DNA from: Callaeas wilsoni | Lineage: Eukaryota; Chordata; Aves; Passeriformes; Callaeidae | Assembly (NCBI GenBank): GCA_013398955.1 | Contig: VWPU01012714.1 | Span: forward strand, 1-64,000 | Reading direction: 5' to 3' | Length of the DNA stretch: 64,000 nucleotides | In this document: positions 35,064-50,000 of the stretch, piece after piece | Numbering within the stretch: the stretch's first letter is position 1 | Layout: the number at the start of each line of letters is the position of its first letter | The notes under the pieces: generated by a model | What the model saw: only the letters and a program-made list of their open reading frames with translations | Database searches by the model: none | Told to the model about the DNA's origin: nothing | Translations under genes and position numbers: made by a program

Positions 35064-38000
35064 CTGTTCCAGACAAGATACAGACAGAATAGAATGTAAG
35101 TTAAATTACATCAATGCAGAGCATTGGTAAACATGTATTTCATGTTCTGGAGTTATTATGCACAATGTATTTATGCCCTATTTTAAGGACTGCTCTAATT
35201 AGAAAAACAGCATTAAAATCTGTCATCTTGCTTTGTCAGGTCTTCTTCTTGAATTTTATCATTTATTTGACAGGCAGCATGCCTTTTTGGTATTTTTCAA
35301 CCCCGTTGTCAATGCCTGGCCAAGCCAGATGTGGATGAATAAACTGCTGGGGGTATCAGCATGTTACAGGCTGTGTTTCACTTGCAAGCTCCACCTGGGT
35401 CCCTCACCACCACCCATCAGCCCTGAGAGCTGGTGCCTTTAACTTCTTTATCACTGTGCCAGGGAAAAGCTTCCTGATGTCCCAGAGTGGTTATGCTTCC
35501 TTTACAAGTGCTGCAGCACTGTAGAAATGAGCGCTGTAAATCTGGAAATAAATTTTTAAAAAGTCATTCGCTGTTCCCTGGGCTGTCATTCAGATTATTG
35601 AAAACAGATCCCAGGCTTCCACTCATCAATAAGCACTCAGTCTTTTCAATGTTTTGTCTAGTGCAGTTTCTTAGTGCTTCCTGCATGTGCCAACAGTGTT
35701 AATATGCTGTAAATAATTCAACCTTACTTTTCTCATTGGGGTTGGCCAATTAATTAACTCCTGAGCATATCCAGATGTTACAGCTCATCCCTGGCTAAGA
35801 AGGTGAGGCCGTAAGGTTGTGTCTGGTGATGGTCAAGGCTTCCCTGGTCCTGGCTCCCAGCAAGGGCTGTCACAGTGCCTCCAGCTGTGCCCGCACACAC
35901 CATCTCTGCCTGTCTCCTGCTGCTGCGGGCAGAGCACATGGTGAGGGGGATCGCAACCTTTTGGCAGCAGCAGAGCTCCCTCCGAGCCTGCAGAGCATGC
36001 CTAGGTATGACTGGCTGGCTGCTCATCCAACCTGGCCCCTCCTGTTTCACTCCTCGGGATTGCATGTCTCCTCCCCTAGACCAGGCAGTGCTCCCTGCTA
36101 CCACAATCACCATCAAAATACACATCTTCTGGGCCAGGCAATTGCTGGATTTGGGCTGGCATCAGCCCAGAGCACGGCCGAGCCAGGGTAACTCAAATCT
36201 GGATCAACTGTTTCCTGTCTCTAAGATGTCACAGTCCTTGTCAGGCCATGCTTCTTTTGCCAGAAATTTGCTCCGTTTCCTGTTTCAGTGTCCACCAGAG
36301 CTGCTCTGGGAATTTCAAAAGGGCACACATTTACAAGCAGGTTGAACCCTCCTGTTCCCCACATGCACCCCTTGATTTTGGCACCAAGGATGACACTGCC
36401 TTAGTTATAACTAGATGTGGGGCACAGGTACCACCTCCTGAGCAACCTCCAACAAAACCCAAAGGTACAGGGTCCAGGGACTGTGTTTTTAGTTGCCAAG
36501 AGAGATGTGGGTGGTGAAAACCCTCCTCAGCTCTTAAAATCTCACTTGATACCAAGAAGACATTTTAGCCATTTTGTTGCCTTTTCTACTCATCACTGAG
36601 AGGATGATTTAACCAATTTCTGAAGGTGTTGCTGAAAACCAGCCACATTCTACAGGTTACATGATACTCCTGCAGCTGACTCATGCACTGTTTCTTTAGT
36701 TCAGTCCCATTCTGGAGAATGAGATTCCTGTTTTGGACAGTGGTACCTATTTCTCCATGCTTTGACAGGCCAAACAGAGTGAGTGGCTCTGGGTGGCCCT
36801 GTCCCACCTCCTTCACTGTCATTTTTCTGTGTTTGTGGTGACTTCCAGTCTTTCTTCACCTTCCTTGGCTGGGCTCAAAAGTTACTTCTCTGCCTTACTG
36901 CATTTTTCAGTAAGATGAACTCTGCAGTGTATTTCATCCAAATTATTTTCCCTGAGCAAATTCCAGACCAGACCCAAATCAATTCTTCTCTCATCCTACA
37001 ATGGCCAAAAATACAGGTACATTGAAGTTGTTTGTTTATTTTTCCCCATCACAAACACTCAGACTATGGCCACTGTTCTTCTGAACCACAATCTGCTGCT
37101 TGTATCACGTTTACAAGGGGAAAGATGCTGTAGCCTCTTCAAATAGGAAGCCACAGGCTTTTCTTTCCCCCTTCAGCTGGAGCAGACTTCCCTAGATAAC
37201 TTTAATAAGGAATTCTTCTGTGGAGGCTGTAACTCTAATAATCAGTGTGTCTAAACTTTGTAGCATCTGCAGGCATGTAATGGTGTTTTGTTTTACTCAA
37301 CTCACTCCTAAGACAGATGGCAGGTTGCTCATGAATGTCTGTTTATGATCTTTGGCCCACTTACTGATTCTTGGCTCTGACCTTAGGCTGGTTTAGGCAT
37401 TTAAGTGGTTGTAGTGACATAATATTTAACTCTGTATTTCAAAAATAATGGCACGCATACCAAGCCGTTGCATACACATTTTATTCGGCATTTCTAAGTA
37501 TTACCAGGACATAGCAGAGCTATAATAACTATTCTAGAAATACTTTGAATGCATATAAAAACGTGTTTTTCGATGTGTTGACTTCCACACAACCACAAGA
37601 GCACTGTTCCTCCTGCAGCCAAAAAGAGGCAATACTGTTCTGGGTTGCTGAATTTTCTTCATGGTGCTCTTTCATTACAGGCATAACTACAGTCCTCTGC
37701 ATTTAAGTCAGGCTAGAGGCTCCCAGACTGTGCAGCACAAATGAGCACTTTCCACCCTGCCTTGCTCTCTGCATTTGTTCCATCACTTGCCTCCTCTGCT
37801 CTCCAGGCAGGAGGAAGCTCCTTATCCTATTGTGCACCAGGTCCCTGCAGCTCCTTTGAAAAACCAGAAGAATTGGTATTAAAGGATTCCCACAAAGAAA
37901 CCGCTGCTGGCAGCTGCATTCATTTCCCTGCACTCCCATTGCCTCTCAAATGCTCCATCTCAACTTTTATCCATGTATTCATTTATTTTATTTTACTATC

Positions 38001-41000
38001 TTGATTTTTGAGTGCTAAGATGCCAGGCTTGGTTCTGCATTTGTGTTCTCTCTTACTTTTTTCTTTTCTTCCCTTTTTTCCTAAAATTATCTTGGTCTTC
38101 TGAGCTATTATTTAGAAAGCAGAGTGTTTTCCATACCCTGGTCATGCCACAGGAAACCTGAAAATGCTGACAAATTCCTTGGTTAAGACAACTGGGAGAC
38201 CCACACTCCTCAGGTGTGTCTCCTGCACTACCATCCTGTTGGTCACATATCATTCCAGCAAGCAGAACACAGTGAATTTCTCATGGTTTCTAGGAGTAAT
38301 CTCAGGCACATCTTAGTTCTGACCATTGAAAACCACCCCCAGCATATTTTGTAGCAGTCTTATCCCTACTGTACACATAATAACTGGCTTTTTAATACAC
38401 TTATTCTGTAGGAGTTACCACTGACTGGAAGCTGCTCTGCATGACATATTTATTACACCTTATTATACTGGAGAGAAAGAAACTGAATTGCAAATTGAAT
38501 TTCCATTTTATTTTGGGTCTTGGTATTGTCATCATTTTTCATTCTTTGGGAGGATTTCTATAAATAGAAATGTGTTGAACTAACTTGGATTTCATCAGCA
38601 CATCAGGTAAGCCAAAACTGGGGGGGATTTAATCCATCAGGAATAATTTTTTAGCTCAATACCTTGTCATATTCTCAAAATGCAAATCTCCAAGCGTGCA
38701 GGTTCTCTGGCTGTGTTTTAAAAAGAGAGAATTTTCTATGTCACATGTCACTTATTTGAGTCAGCCTCCTGTGCCGTGGTGTGCCTCTGTCACAGGTCCT
38801 ACCTCCACACTGAATCCACCGTGACTGGTCTTTAGAAACAACCCAGTCTTAGACCAGATTTCAAGTCACATATTGGATGCTGGTGTGGATTCCACTCCCT
38901 GTCTCCTAAGCAAGCCCCAGCCTCGCTGTGCTCAGGGAGGAGCTGTAGCAGACGAGGCAGATGATGCCTGCACCAGAACTGCATCCATGTTCAGGCAGAG
39001 CTACTCACATTAATGCTGGCAGTAAAGAGGGCAGGAGGATGTTGCATAGTAGAGAGGGTGCATGGCTGTGTCTTGGGGTGATTCTATGACCATACTGTAT
39101 TCCCCATCGCCTGCTTGATCTCTAGTGTACCTTTAAATTGCAAAGGGGAGAGAGAGAAGTCGAGAGAAGCCTTCAAAGTGGCTCGCTTGACCTTGCAACT
39201 AGAATGTTTTGCATGCTTTTCTCTCCCGTTTCTGACAACATTTGTTGGTTAGAGGACTTTTGCTCTCTAGTCTCTTTGGCTTTCAGCGGAGGAGGGACTG
39301 TGATCTGCCTCAGCGGCTCCTTTTCCTTTTTGGACTGTTTTTGGCTTGCTTTTCATCCCAGACCAGCTCCCATCTCCGGACCTGCTCGGTGGGACCCTCC
39401 TAGGGGTTCGTTGGACCCTGCCTGGCCGGCCCGGCGCAGCTCAGGACTGCAGGTTTTACCTACAGAAAGAACTCTAAATTCCATAGTCCTCTTTTAGGGG
39501 ACGGGGGAGGGAGTTTCAATATCCTTTTTTCCCCGTGACAGCGGGGGACTCTGTTTTGTTAAATAAATAGTCTTTTTCACTTTCACTCGAGAAATTATTT
39601 TCCCGAACCCGTGGGGGAGGGGTTGCCGGGGCCTGCTTGCCTGGCAGGCAGGAGAAAGAGAGAGAGAGACGCCCCTCTCGGGTTGTTTCCTCCTGGATTT
39701 ATGTCCTTCATGGGAATGTATCTTGGAATGATGGGACCTGTATATGCCCAACAACTGCTTTGGAGGGTGTGGAGAGCGCCTGATTTCCAGTCCTTCAGCA
39801 CAAAGGGAATAATGTGGCTGAACATTGCACTGTCTCCCCTACTCACTGTCTATAAACCCCTCCAGACAGTGTCTCTTGCATTCCTACTCCAGTGCCTGCG
39901 CTGTAGTTTTATCTAGGCACAGCTCTCCATCATCTATGCAGTTTGCATAATTTTATTCTCTGTTGGGCACAACACAGCAATCATTTTTCTGCTCTGAAGA
40001 GCACCTGCTAAACTGAAATTATTCCAGCTGGAAGTCAGCATTGGCATCCAAGTCCAAAAACAATCAAATTTTATTTTATTGATATTATTTCAAACCCAAG
40101 GAGCAGAGCAGACAAGGTCAGCAACACAGTGTTTTTTATAAAAACTCTTGACTCTAATGGGGAGGTCTGTGCCAGGCCTGTAAGATTTGCAATGCCATTA
40201 CATCAACTTTCCCTGTTTCTGGACATCAGCACATTCTCCACGCCAGTCAACACCTAACAAATCACCTGAAGGAAAGGCCCTTGAGCATGCTTTACTGTAG
40301 AAGAGCAACATGATTTAATTTGTCTTTTATTTAGATTAAACCTATTCTCAACAGGAACAGCGAAAACTCGCCTACAGCTGGAGCCCTGCCTGGCATTACT
40401 GCCAGACACGTTAACCTGAAATCGATTTGTAAACACTGTCCCTAATTGGGCCCAGCAAAACACATTAGGCAGTAAATTACAACTGACCACCTTCTATTCT
40501 TCACAGCCTGGGAGAGCTGCATTTTCCTCCTCTGCAGCCTCTCTCTTCTCCTTTTTACAGGTTTGCTAACACCCCAAGCAGCTGGGTATGGCCTTGCAGT
40601 GCCAGAGCCCAGTGCCTGAGCTGGGGAGTGACATCTCCACCTGGCAGGAGGGCTCGTGGTGCCACCAGCAGCATGAGATGCCAACACCACATCAAAACAC
40701 CTCAGTTTTCCCTCAGTCACAGGGTCGGAGTGCCTTGCAGCCTGTGCTGCCTGCAGCCTGCCATGAAACACCCATTAAAGGTTTTCAGGCAGTATTGGTC
40801 CTGACTTTTTCCCCAGCAGCATATTTTACAATTCTACTCATCTCATTTTTCTTTTGGATAGCTTTACACGAGGCATTTAAAAAGATGCTTTACAGCCTTC
40901 TGGATATCTAGAACCCAAACTGAAACCCGAGCTTGGGGTCCTATAGCAGTAATCAAGCCATCATCAAGGCTGGAGAAGAGTATCAATGCTGTCATCATTC

Positions 41001-44000
41001 AACAAGAACTAGAATAGCCTATTAAAAAATACCTGACTTCCCCTTGTCCATGCACAAACAGCTCCAGACTGTTCACCTTTTCTGGATCCCAAAAACCTGA
41101 CATGCAGACGCATGCTCTGGGCAGCTGCTGTTGTGATGAACCAACATTTCCACCCACATGAAACTGGTTGGCAGGCCAAACCATGCGCTCCTCACATCCA
41201 GCACCTTGGCTACAGGGCATCAGGCTTCCAGATATGCCCAAGGCAGAGCAGTCAGCCAGTCTGAGCCCAGACAATTTTAAGGCTCCCTCAGGTTGTGCAT
41301 ATGCTGATGGAGAGGATGTGGGGGCCATTTTCCACATGGCTTGGGGACAGTTTTGAATTGTGCATATTTCCCTCTCTCTCATTTTTGCAGATTTCCAGTA
41401 GAGTTCCTGCCATCACACGGGAAGTGACTGGTATAAAGGAGCAGCTTGTTGAAAGATGCAGGTGTTTTCCTGCCCCTTCTTGATCAGAACAATCTGACCA
41501 GGCCTCTACTTTCCGCAGTTCCTGTCTACATAAAGGCCGTTTGAATATCACGGAGCAGAAAACCCCTTCTTAGCTCCCCTCTTGTCAGTCTCGTGCCACA
41601 CTCCTTTTGGTGCAGACAAGCAGCTGGTTTAACAATCTGATTTTGGGAGACTTAACATTTCTCAGTGTTCAGTGTTAACGGGAAAATAAAATTGGTCACA
41701 AAGTGTCCCCTCCAGGTCGAGGATGTTTGAATTCTTGAGTCCTTTAAGAACAAATAAAAGTACTTAGAAGATAGACGCCTACCCAAACAATGGACAAGCT
41801 ATTTGTCTTCTTAGCTGTTTATGCTCCATTTAAGCCAATGTTTTATTGGGTTAACCTCTATTTGACCCAGTGCAGGGGCAAGTTGTTTTCCTTGAGCTAG
41901 TCATTAGCTCAGCCGTAACTGATATTCCCAAGGAGAAACTTCATTTAAGTTGAAAAAAAGAAAATCAATGAACAGATGACCTCAGGACTAATGAGCATGC
42001 TGAGTTCAGCCCCTTTCCATAATCCTTCCTTCCTTGAAGTCCAGGTAAAGAAAAAGAGGGGAAAAGAAAAGGGGGGAAGGGGAGTGTTTATGCACTTACC
42101 TGTGAGAATGCAATCCCAAAAGCCACTCCAGCTATGATTCCCATATTTGTCTCCATAAAACTGGTCACCAAGTCATAACAGCCCTGGAAAACAAACATCA
42201 TCATTCCTTGTACTGACCTTCCCTGCCATGAATGCATACATACAAATTTCTCATTTAAAATGAACTCTGGCTAGATAATATTTCTGCTGTAATTTCCAAC
42301 AGTGTCACTTTTTTTAAAAACAGCAATTCTGAGTGAATGATGTGGAGTGGTGGCAAAACCAGTTCCTTTCAGAAACAAATGCATTTCAATACTTATAAAA
42401 TCTAAATGTGATGTTGCACTCATTTCTGTGGGTCGTTTTAAAGCAAGTCAGTTAAAAAACAATATAGCTTTGACCTGAAACCAAACCAGTAACAATACAC
42501 CAATGTTATAATACAATACAGATGTCAAATATGAATAAATGATGCTGATTTCCTAATACTCTAGCTATTTAATAAAGTGTCCCTTGAGGCATTCTGCTTG
42601 CCTTTACCCATCAAAGGACACCAGGCAAGGCACTGAATAGCATGTAACTTTAAACCATGTAACAAAGTTATCCAGGGTTTTGTATGAATTTTCTTTGTTC
42701 ATTTGCCCTTGGAGATAAAATTCCCCATCCTGCTCCCCAAACCGAATTTTCTCTCTGCTGACTTCCTTCCTCAGGCCTCAATTCACAGCCCAGACTGGGG
42801 CTAGAGGATTCATCTACAGTATCTGCCCTTCTCTTGGATAGAATTTTTGAGATGTTCCCCCTCAGTATCATAATGTTTGCCAAGTTTCTCCCCTCACCTA
42901 TTTGACCCCTCAAAAAAGCACTTGAAATTATCCTTTCTAGTTTGTGGTGCCTAAATTAATCCAAACAAGTTACTTGATATGTGAAGAAAAAAAGAAAGAT
43001 GGCTTTTTTTTAAAATGTCATTATTAAACCATCTGTCCCTACAATCCAAAGTCACTGCTCAGCCCCTTTTGCCACCTTCCTAAAATGACCAACACTCTGC
43101 CTTAAGGCCAGTCCTGAGGAGTTTTATACATTATAACTTTATCCACTTTATCAGAAGTTGGAAAACTCAGAAATAACAGTGAGTTGCCTTTCCCAGTTTG
43201 GGCTGCTGTCCCATAACAGAGAAGTGTTTCGTCATTTCACCTACATCCACACACCCTTCATGCTGCAAGCACTGTAGGAACTCTTTATGACCTCAGAGCA
43301 TCAGATGCTTGTAAAAAATAACAGCGAGAAGGACAAACAATGTCCTTTATTAGAGACAGGCCATTCATGAAATAAATTGTACCATTTCTTTAACTTTTTA
43401 TAACATCAGAAGGCATTTAATCCTGAGAGTAATGAAGTGCTGAACCTAATAGTAGCTGAGGACCAGCACAGCTGGTCCTGATTAATTTCTGAAATGTTTA
43501 AGTGTTCATATCAACCTTAACTGTTTTACCACAGTGTACAATAAGTCTGATTCAAGCTTGCTTATTTAACCCATCAAGCAACTATAGTTTGCGTGTCTCA
43601 CGTGTTATGCAATGAGATTAGATTTCTCAAGCAGTATTTTCATTCTGTCTGACATGGCTTAATGCTCTCCCGGCTCCTCTGAAATCTATTCTGCTGAAGA
43701 GCCTTCAGGAGATGCAACACCAAAGCAATCGAGGTAGACAGAATAATTCGAGGGAGACAGAAGATATTGTTAACGAAGCATGCAATGGCAGAGTTTTGAT
43801 CACTCTCCTCACTTGAAGACTGTTTTCCCAAGCCACAATAATCTCTTTACTGAAGTACATTGTTTACATATGGCTTAATTGCTCAGTCCTTACTGTGCAT
43901 GGACTGAGAGTGCAAGCAGCACCCAGGAGCTGTGTTACAGGACCGAAGTGTGTGAAGCTCTGCGTGAGCACCTCAGGGTGCTGATCCAGAGATCCAGGGC

Positions 44001-47000
44001 ACTGAAGGGACACACTAGCAAGCATCTGATCTTTCTTGACTGCCATGCATCTGTTCCTTTCTTAAGATTTTAGAGAGAAATAGTTCTTGAGGTTTCTTGG
44101 TAAAGAACTGTGATTAAAAGCACTAGATGAACATTAATTAGCTAATCCTAATGACAGCTCTTAAAGTTAGGTATTAGTGCTGTCTGAGATGAAGAAACTG
44201 AGAGCCTAAATAATTAACCCAAGGTCACTAAGCAAGTTAGGGTCAGAATTGGCAAAGAAAATCCAGGAATGCTGTCTTTTAGTCCTGTAATTATGTAATT
44301 AGTTTAATCCTCTTTGGTTAATTCATTATTAGTCCTCAGAAACTGCTAGTAATTTGATTAGCTCATAGAGAACTTGTCTTACTGATAGTTTTGCAAGATC
44401 CACCAAAAGATGTAATCCAAATATACTTATCCACAGGCATGGTGAGAAGGGTCTTCCACAACACAGGCAATATATACTTTCCTTTTTCTCCAACACACAG
44501 AGAGCAAAGAGTCTGTTTCCAAGATGAGCAAGGGGCTTGGGTCAGAGGCAAGGATGTTTGCTACCTATCTGAAGTGAAAGGATAGGGCCAAACAACATTT
44601 CCTCCTTCTTGCTTTTTATTCCCATGTGCCTTTCAGAAGCATCCCACTTTGGTCAAATGTCTGGGACAACTCCAAGATCTCACAACTGCTGAACAGAAAT
44701 CTGCAACTTTTGATTATCCATGGCTATGTCAGAAAATGAGCCAAAACCAAATGAACTTCCAAACATCCAAATTTCCTCCAGGTAATTAAATGAAGTATCT
44801 ACTTCAACTATTTCCTGAGGAATCAGCAGTCCTATTCTGTCAGGTGACTTGTGCATTTGACAGGAGAGCAAGGAGCAAGAATGGCTGGAATTGTGTTAGT
44901 AGCCCTGGACCAGCACACACTCATCCCTCAGTTACGTCCTATAATTCAGCAGGCATCCTGTGCCATGAGGAACTCAAAAGTGGACAGGGATTTCCCTGTG
45001 CACAGAGCAAGCCTGGCACTTGGGCGAAACACCAGATCAATGCTGGGAATGCAAATGGTACCTAAATGGTTATGTGGCCAGGAAAGGTTCAGAGTGCATG
45101 GCTGGCCTGAACTGCAAAGGTGGGACCTGCTGGTGGAACACCAGTCACACCAGAAAGTTTCCTGCTGGGAAGAGGAGCAGAAGCAGGGGCTCAGGGTGGG
45201 CTGCCCAGGAGGCACCAAGCCTGCAGCACGTGCTGGCTGTACTGCACGTGCCCTGGATCCACCCTGCCCTGCCTCTCGCTTTCCTTCCCCTTCTACAAAA
45301 ACATCAAGTTAGTACAAACTACAAAGAGCAGCTGAACAGAGTGGCTCACCCTCTATACTCATGCAAGATTACTCTGCTGGTGGTGACTGTGAGTTAACCA
45401 ATGGACACCACCGACATTCTACATGTGTCTGCAACAAGTGGTTCTCATTAAACCCTTGCAAAAAAAGAGAAAGGCTTAGTGGAAAATAATCCTCTAGTAT
45501 CCCTTTTACAATACATGCCACAAAATGTTGTCTACTTGACTGGTTTTCAAAGATGTTTCAGGATGTGCTCAGCCACCAGTCCAACTTCCTGAGTCACAGG
45601 TGACTGAGGTGAAAAAGACAGAAACAGAGGAGACAGAGGCATTTCCATATTTCCCATGTTGTCTACTCAGGACTTCTATTTATTTTTAAATAGATCTCTG
45701 AAAATAAAAACAGAAAAGAAAATAATCCTTGAAGTCTGACTAAGCTGGGCAGCAACTTAGAATGGTGATTTGGCCACAATATCATTCCTCTTAACAACAA
45801 ACTCTTCCCTCTCTTGCAAATCTCAAGTGAGAAAGAATTGATGACGCACTAGCACTTGAAGAAATAACTTGAGTTGCACTTCTTCAGCACAGTGTCTAAT
45901 GCACAGATGCTACATTATTTTCTCTTCATTCTTTCTTTTCTTAGTGTTTTCTGTATTTTTATTCTCCAATTATTAATTTTCTTCCTGTTCTCCCAACTTG
46001 CCTTCTCAACCCTGTTTCTGTCTTCCCAACCCACTCCATGGGGGTGACCCCAGGGAAAGGGTCACTTTGGCTGTGCTGTGCTCGCAGCCCCACATGTTCA
46101 AAGATTTTAACTACAGTAGATGTACCCATCAACCACAACATTTACTGTCAATCACCTGTGTTTCCTCAGAACTGCTGGACCTGGGACTGGATTTGAGAAA
46201 GGCCATCTTAAAGAATATGAAGGAAGTGCAGGACCAAGCCCATCCCTACCATCACTCCGGCCTTATTTGCGCATTATCAACCAAGCATTTGAAATGAAAT
46301 GCAATTGCAAGCAGCCATACACTCCACTGGGGTGCTGGATGGCGTCACAACTGCCTCTGGCACAACGTTACTGGTACCTTCTGGTTTACTTTAGTGGCAG
46401 CCACGGTCATGTTGCGCAGATCCTGAGTGTTGCAGTCACTGGAGTTCATGCAACAGCTTGTAGGGATGCCGTGCTTGAAGAAGTAAGGGCTGGTGCTCCA
46501 GTTGGTGTAGCTCTGAATGCCACAGCAGCTCAGCTAGGAGGGATAAGAAGCAGGTTTAAAACACACAAACAAAACAGAATTAAAACCAGAACAGAATCAT
46601 TACGGCCCACTTCATAAGCTCATAATCAAAATAAAGACAGGGCATCTCAAGTTTTGAAAAGCAGATATCATCCCTGCCCCATTAATTACAAAAGTATCAG
46701 GGATGTAATTTACAGAATATGGGAGCCGATGACATACTAAAAAGAAGGTATTTTATGAGCAGAATTATTATTTGTAACGTTTGACAAAGGTCCAGCCATA
46801 AATCCATCTTTTTTAGTTGATGGTCTGTTGGGTTTTTTGTTTGTTTGTTTTCTTTACTTATTTATTTGATTAAAGATTACCCTGTAAATTCAAGACCTCA
46901 AAGCATTACACAGAATTACATGTAACACCTACGGATTCAAACTAGTATGAATCAATAAGGTGAAACCTTTCTAACTCACCAAAATAATTTCTAGGACAAT

Positions 47001-50000
47001 TCCCTGAGCTGTGAATAGAAAGAGACCATATGTTCACAGGGTGTATCTAGGAAGTCAGCTAGAAAACCCTAAACTGGGGAGGATGTTCTGATTTAGATGC
47101 TAAGCTAGAAGACAGAGGCTCAAAAATGTGGAGTATGTGCTGAATTTTCTGCATGGAAAGGGCTTATAAATACAGTTCCTGTAACAAATAGAGCTATGAA
47201 TGAAATGAATATTTTGCCACAACACAAACACTGAAAAACTACTCAGAACTATTTAGTTTGGTCAACTCCAAGGGATCAAAAATTTAAAATACAAGTTAAC
47301 ATTAAGCAAACAGACAATTTGACAGCAGAATATACTCAGTTTAGAGCACTGCATTAATCTGCTGACCAGGAGCAGCCAGGTTAGAGTACAGTTTCAACCA
47401 TGCTGAAGGGTCCAACATAACAGCTGCAATTCCTAAAGGTCCAGAAGTCATCAATACAATTACACTGACATTCCAGCCATTCATCAAGTTACAATCATAT
47501 GGAAAGCAAACTGGCTCATAGAATGTATTGCAAGCTGAAGGAATAGCTTCTTGCTATGGTACAGCTTCCAGGGGGAATTTAAATGTGAATTTTATCACTC
47601 TGTGCTGTAGTTGGTGGACTTGGTCTCTTGTGGGTGGCATCCCCAGCTGGTTAGGCTGTGCTGTGGCATTTGCTCCTGCCCTGTGCCCTGCTGGAAGGCA
47701 AGGCAACCCCCCACTGCCCTGCTACCACCTCCCCAGGTCAGAAAGGCTCTTCCACCAAGCTCCTGCATCCCTCCAGCACAGCTTTCACTGCCAACCTCAG
47801 CAGTTTGCCACTCCATTTTCCTCTAGGGAAAATATACCCAGTTTTTCTCCTTAACTCACTAGGTCTCCTTTGCCAGCCTCTCACTGTACTTGTGAAGAGA
47901 ACTGTTGCAGTTTATCAGTGATACAGGACACAGGATTAGAAAATCCTGTCTCATCCTGCTGAAATTTAAAGCATTTTATAATCTTACTGGCAAATTCCCT
48001 TAGGAATAAGGTGTGTTCTTTAGGAATAGAACTGCCCCTTAACCTAATTCAAGATCTGGGACCAGCAATGAGCCAGTGGGACAGGCCTTGCCTCTATCAG
48101 ACAGCTTTTAACCTAAAATTTAGGCATCTTGGGCAAGCATTTCAGCTGAAATACTTTTCCTTTAGATCAGTTTTGCCAGCCTCTAATTTTGCCTACAAGA
48201 TACATCTTGCAGATTGAGCCATGATACCTTCACGTTCTGGGAACAAATCCGAATGTGTTCTTTTTCTATTGACTAATTTTTGATATCCAGTTTTAGACTT
48301 ACACTTTCCTGTACGTTATCCACTGCATGGCTCCGCTCATCATTCTTGTTGTAATTCTGGATTGCTTCAGTGTATGTCCTAAGGAAAGTATCCTTGATCT
48401 GTCAGGGCGAGGAAAAAGAACAGCCCACGTGAGCAACGAGAAGCACAACATCTGAAGCAGTTTTTGCAGGAAGCAAATGCATTTCCAAATTTCCTAACAA
48501 GACACCCAAACTAGCCCTTCCCAGTTGTTTTTAAGGGTGTTTTTAGAGCTGGCAGAGCTCCCTCTTAACTGTCAGGAGTCATTAATTTTCCCGTGGGGTA
48601 TCAGACACAGAAACAAGACTACCCCAGCAAAATGATTTGTTTAAAAATAATACTGTAAAATGACTTAACCTATCAAAAATATATCCTTTTATGCTTTTCC
48701 CCCCAAACACTTTGTTCCAGCACTAAGTCTGAAGGAGACTGGGTGCTTCTACCTGCTTGTGGATGCCAGGTGGGAGCCAAACACCCTGGGGACACAAGCC
48801 AGTGGCACCAAAGGAGGACATGAATCCCCTGACCAGGCATCCCCAGCACCAAAGGGATTTAGGTGAGGAAAAAGAGGTCCCTCAGGTGGAAAAAGTCAGG
48901 CACATCATCAGGAATGGCACTTTGACTGGGTGGGAAAGGGGCTGGGAAGCAGAGGATGTGAGCAACCCACATGGCTGTGGCCTTCTCAAGAGACTGCCTC
49001 TCCCAAAAGGGAGCAGTCTGACACCGAGGCTGCAGGTTAGGGGGGATGAAATGGGAATCCTCAGCAGCTGGACAGGCATCTCAGGACCACATTAAAAACA
49101 ATCCACCACGTCCAAGGGTGGACACCAGAAAACTCTATAGCAATGGAAATGTCATGTCAAAAGAGGAGACTCGAAATCCAGCTAATACAAATAGAAGAGA
49201 CAAGGGGGGTCTCTGGGGTTGCTCTGGTTCAGCACCAGTGGCATGTAGGTCCATGGACTTACAGCCAGAGATAGACCTGATTACAGTGGATAAAGCAGAA
49301 GTGCTACTACAAATCTAGACCATCACGCTTTTTAAAAGCTTCTTCCTGTCCCAGTTTCCTACCTCACTCTACTTCTAATCTCTCCTTATTCTCAAGATAG
49401 AAATGAAATCCCATCCCACTCCCTCCCCCCCCCCCTAAAAAAAAAAGAGGAAAGAGAAGAAAAAAATTTACAAAACAGCAAGTCTGGTCTGATGCAGAAG
49501 TTGTCTCTGCCTTATATAAATCAGCACTTGCCTATCTGAAGAAGCTGTGCTTAAGAAAAGCATTTAATCTCTTTTGCAGCCCTCAGCATATGTAAAAGAG
49601 TAAAGAAGATCTTACATGGTGGACACACAAAACCTGATAGCTCCAGAGTAAATCATCAGGCAGCTGAGGGCAAGAGCTTTGGCTAAATCCCTTCATTTGG
49701 AATCGCATCAGTTTTTAAGAGCTGTACAAGTTATTGTTGCACATCAGCCACATCCTGGGGATGTGCTGGGCCGCCGAGCTCAGCGCCCCACACATTCTCC
49801 ATGCTCCAGGGAACTTCTCAGCAGCTCCTGCCCAGGGAGGTGCTGCCAGAGGCAAACTCAGCACATTTCCACCTACCTCGTGGCGAAAGACAAACCCTGA
49901 AATGCCAGCCACTAGCTCAGCCAGGAACACCAGGGACAAGAACATGGCATACTGAAAAGGCAGGAGGCAAGAGAAGTCAGAGCATGATAGGCTTTTGTCT

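Noticed and set aside
46120..46617. 165-codon plus-strand frame
   Set aside because: It overlaps TSPAN7 exon 5 on the other strand and is a shadow of that exon plus intron sequence.
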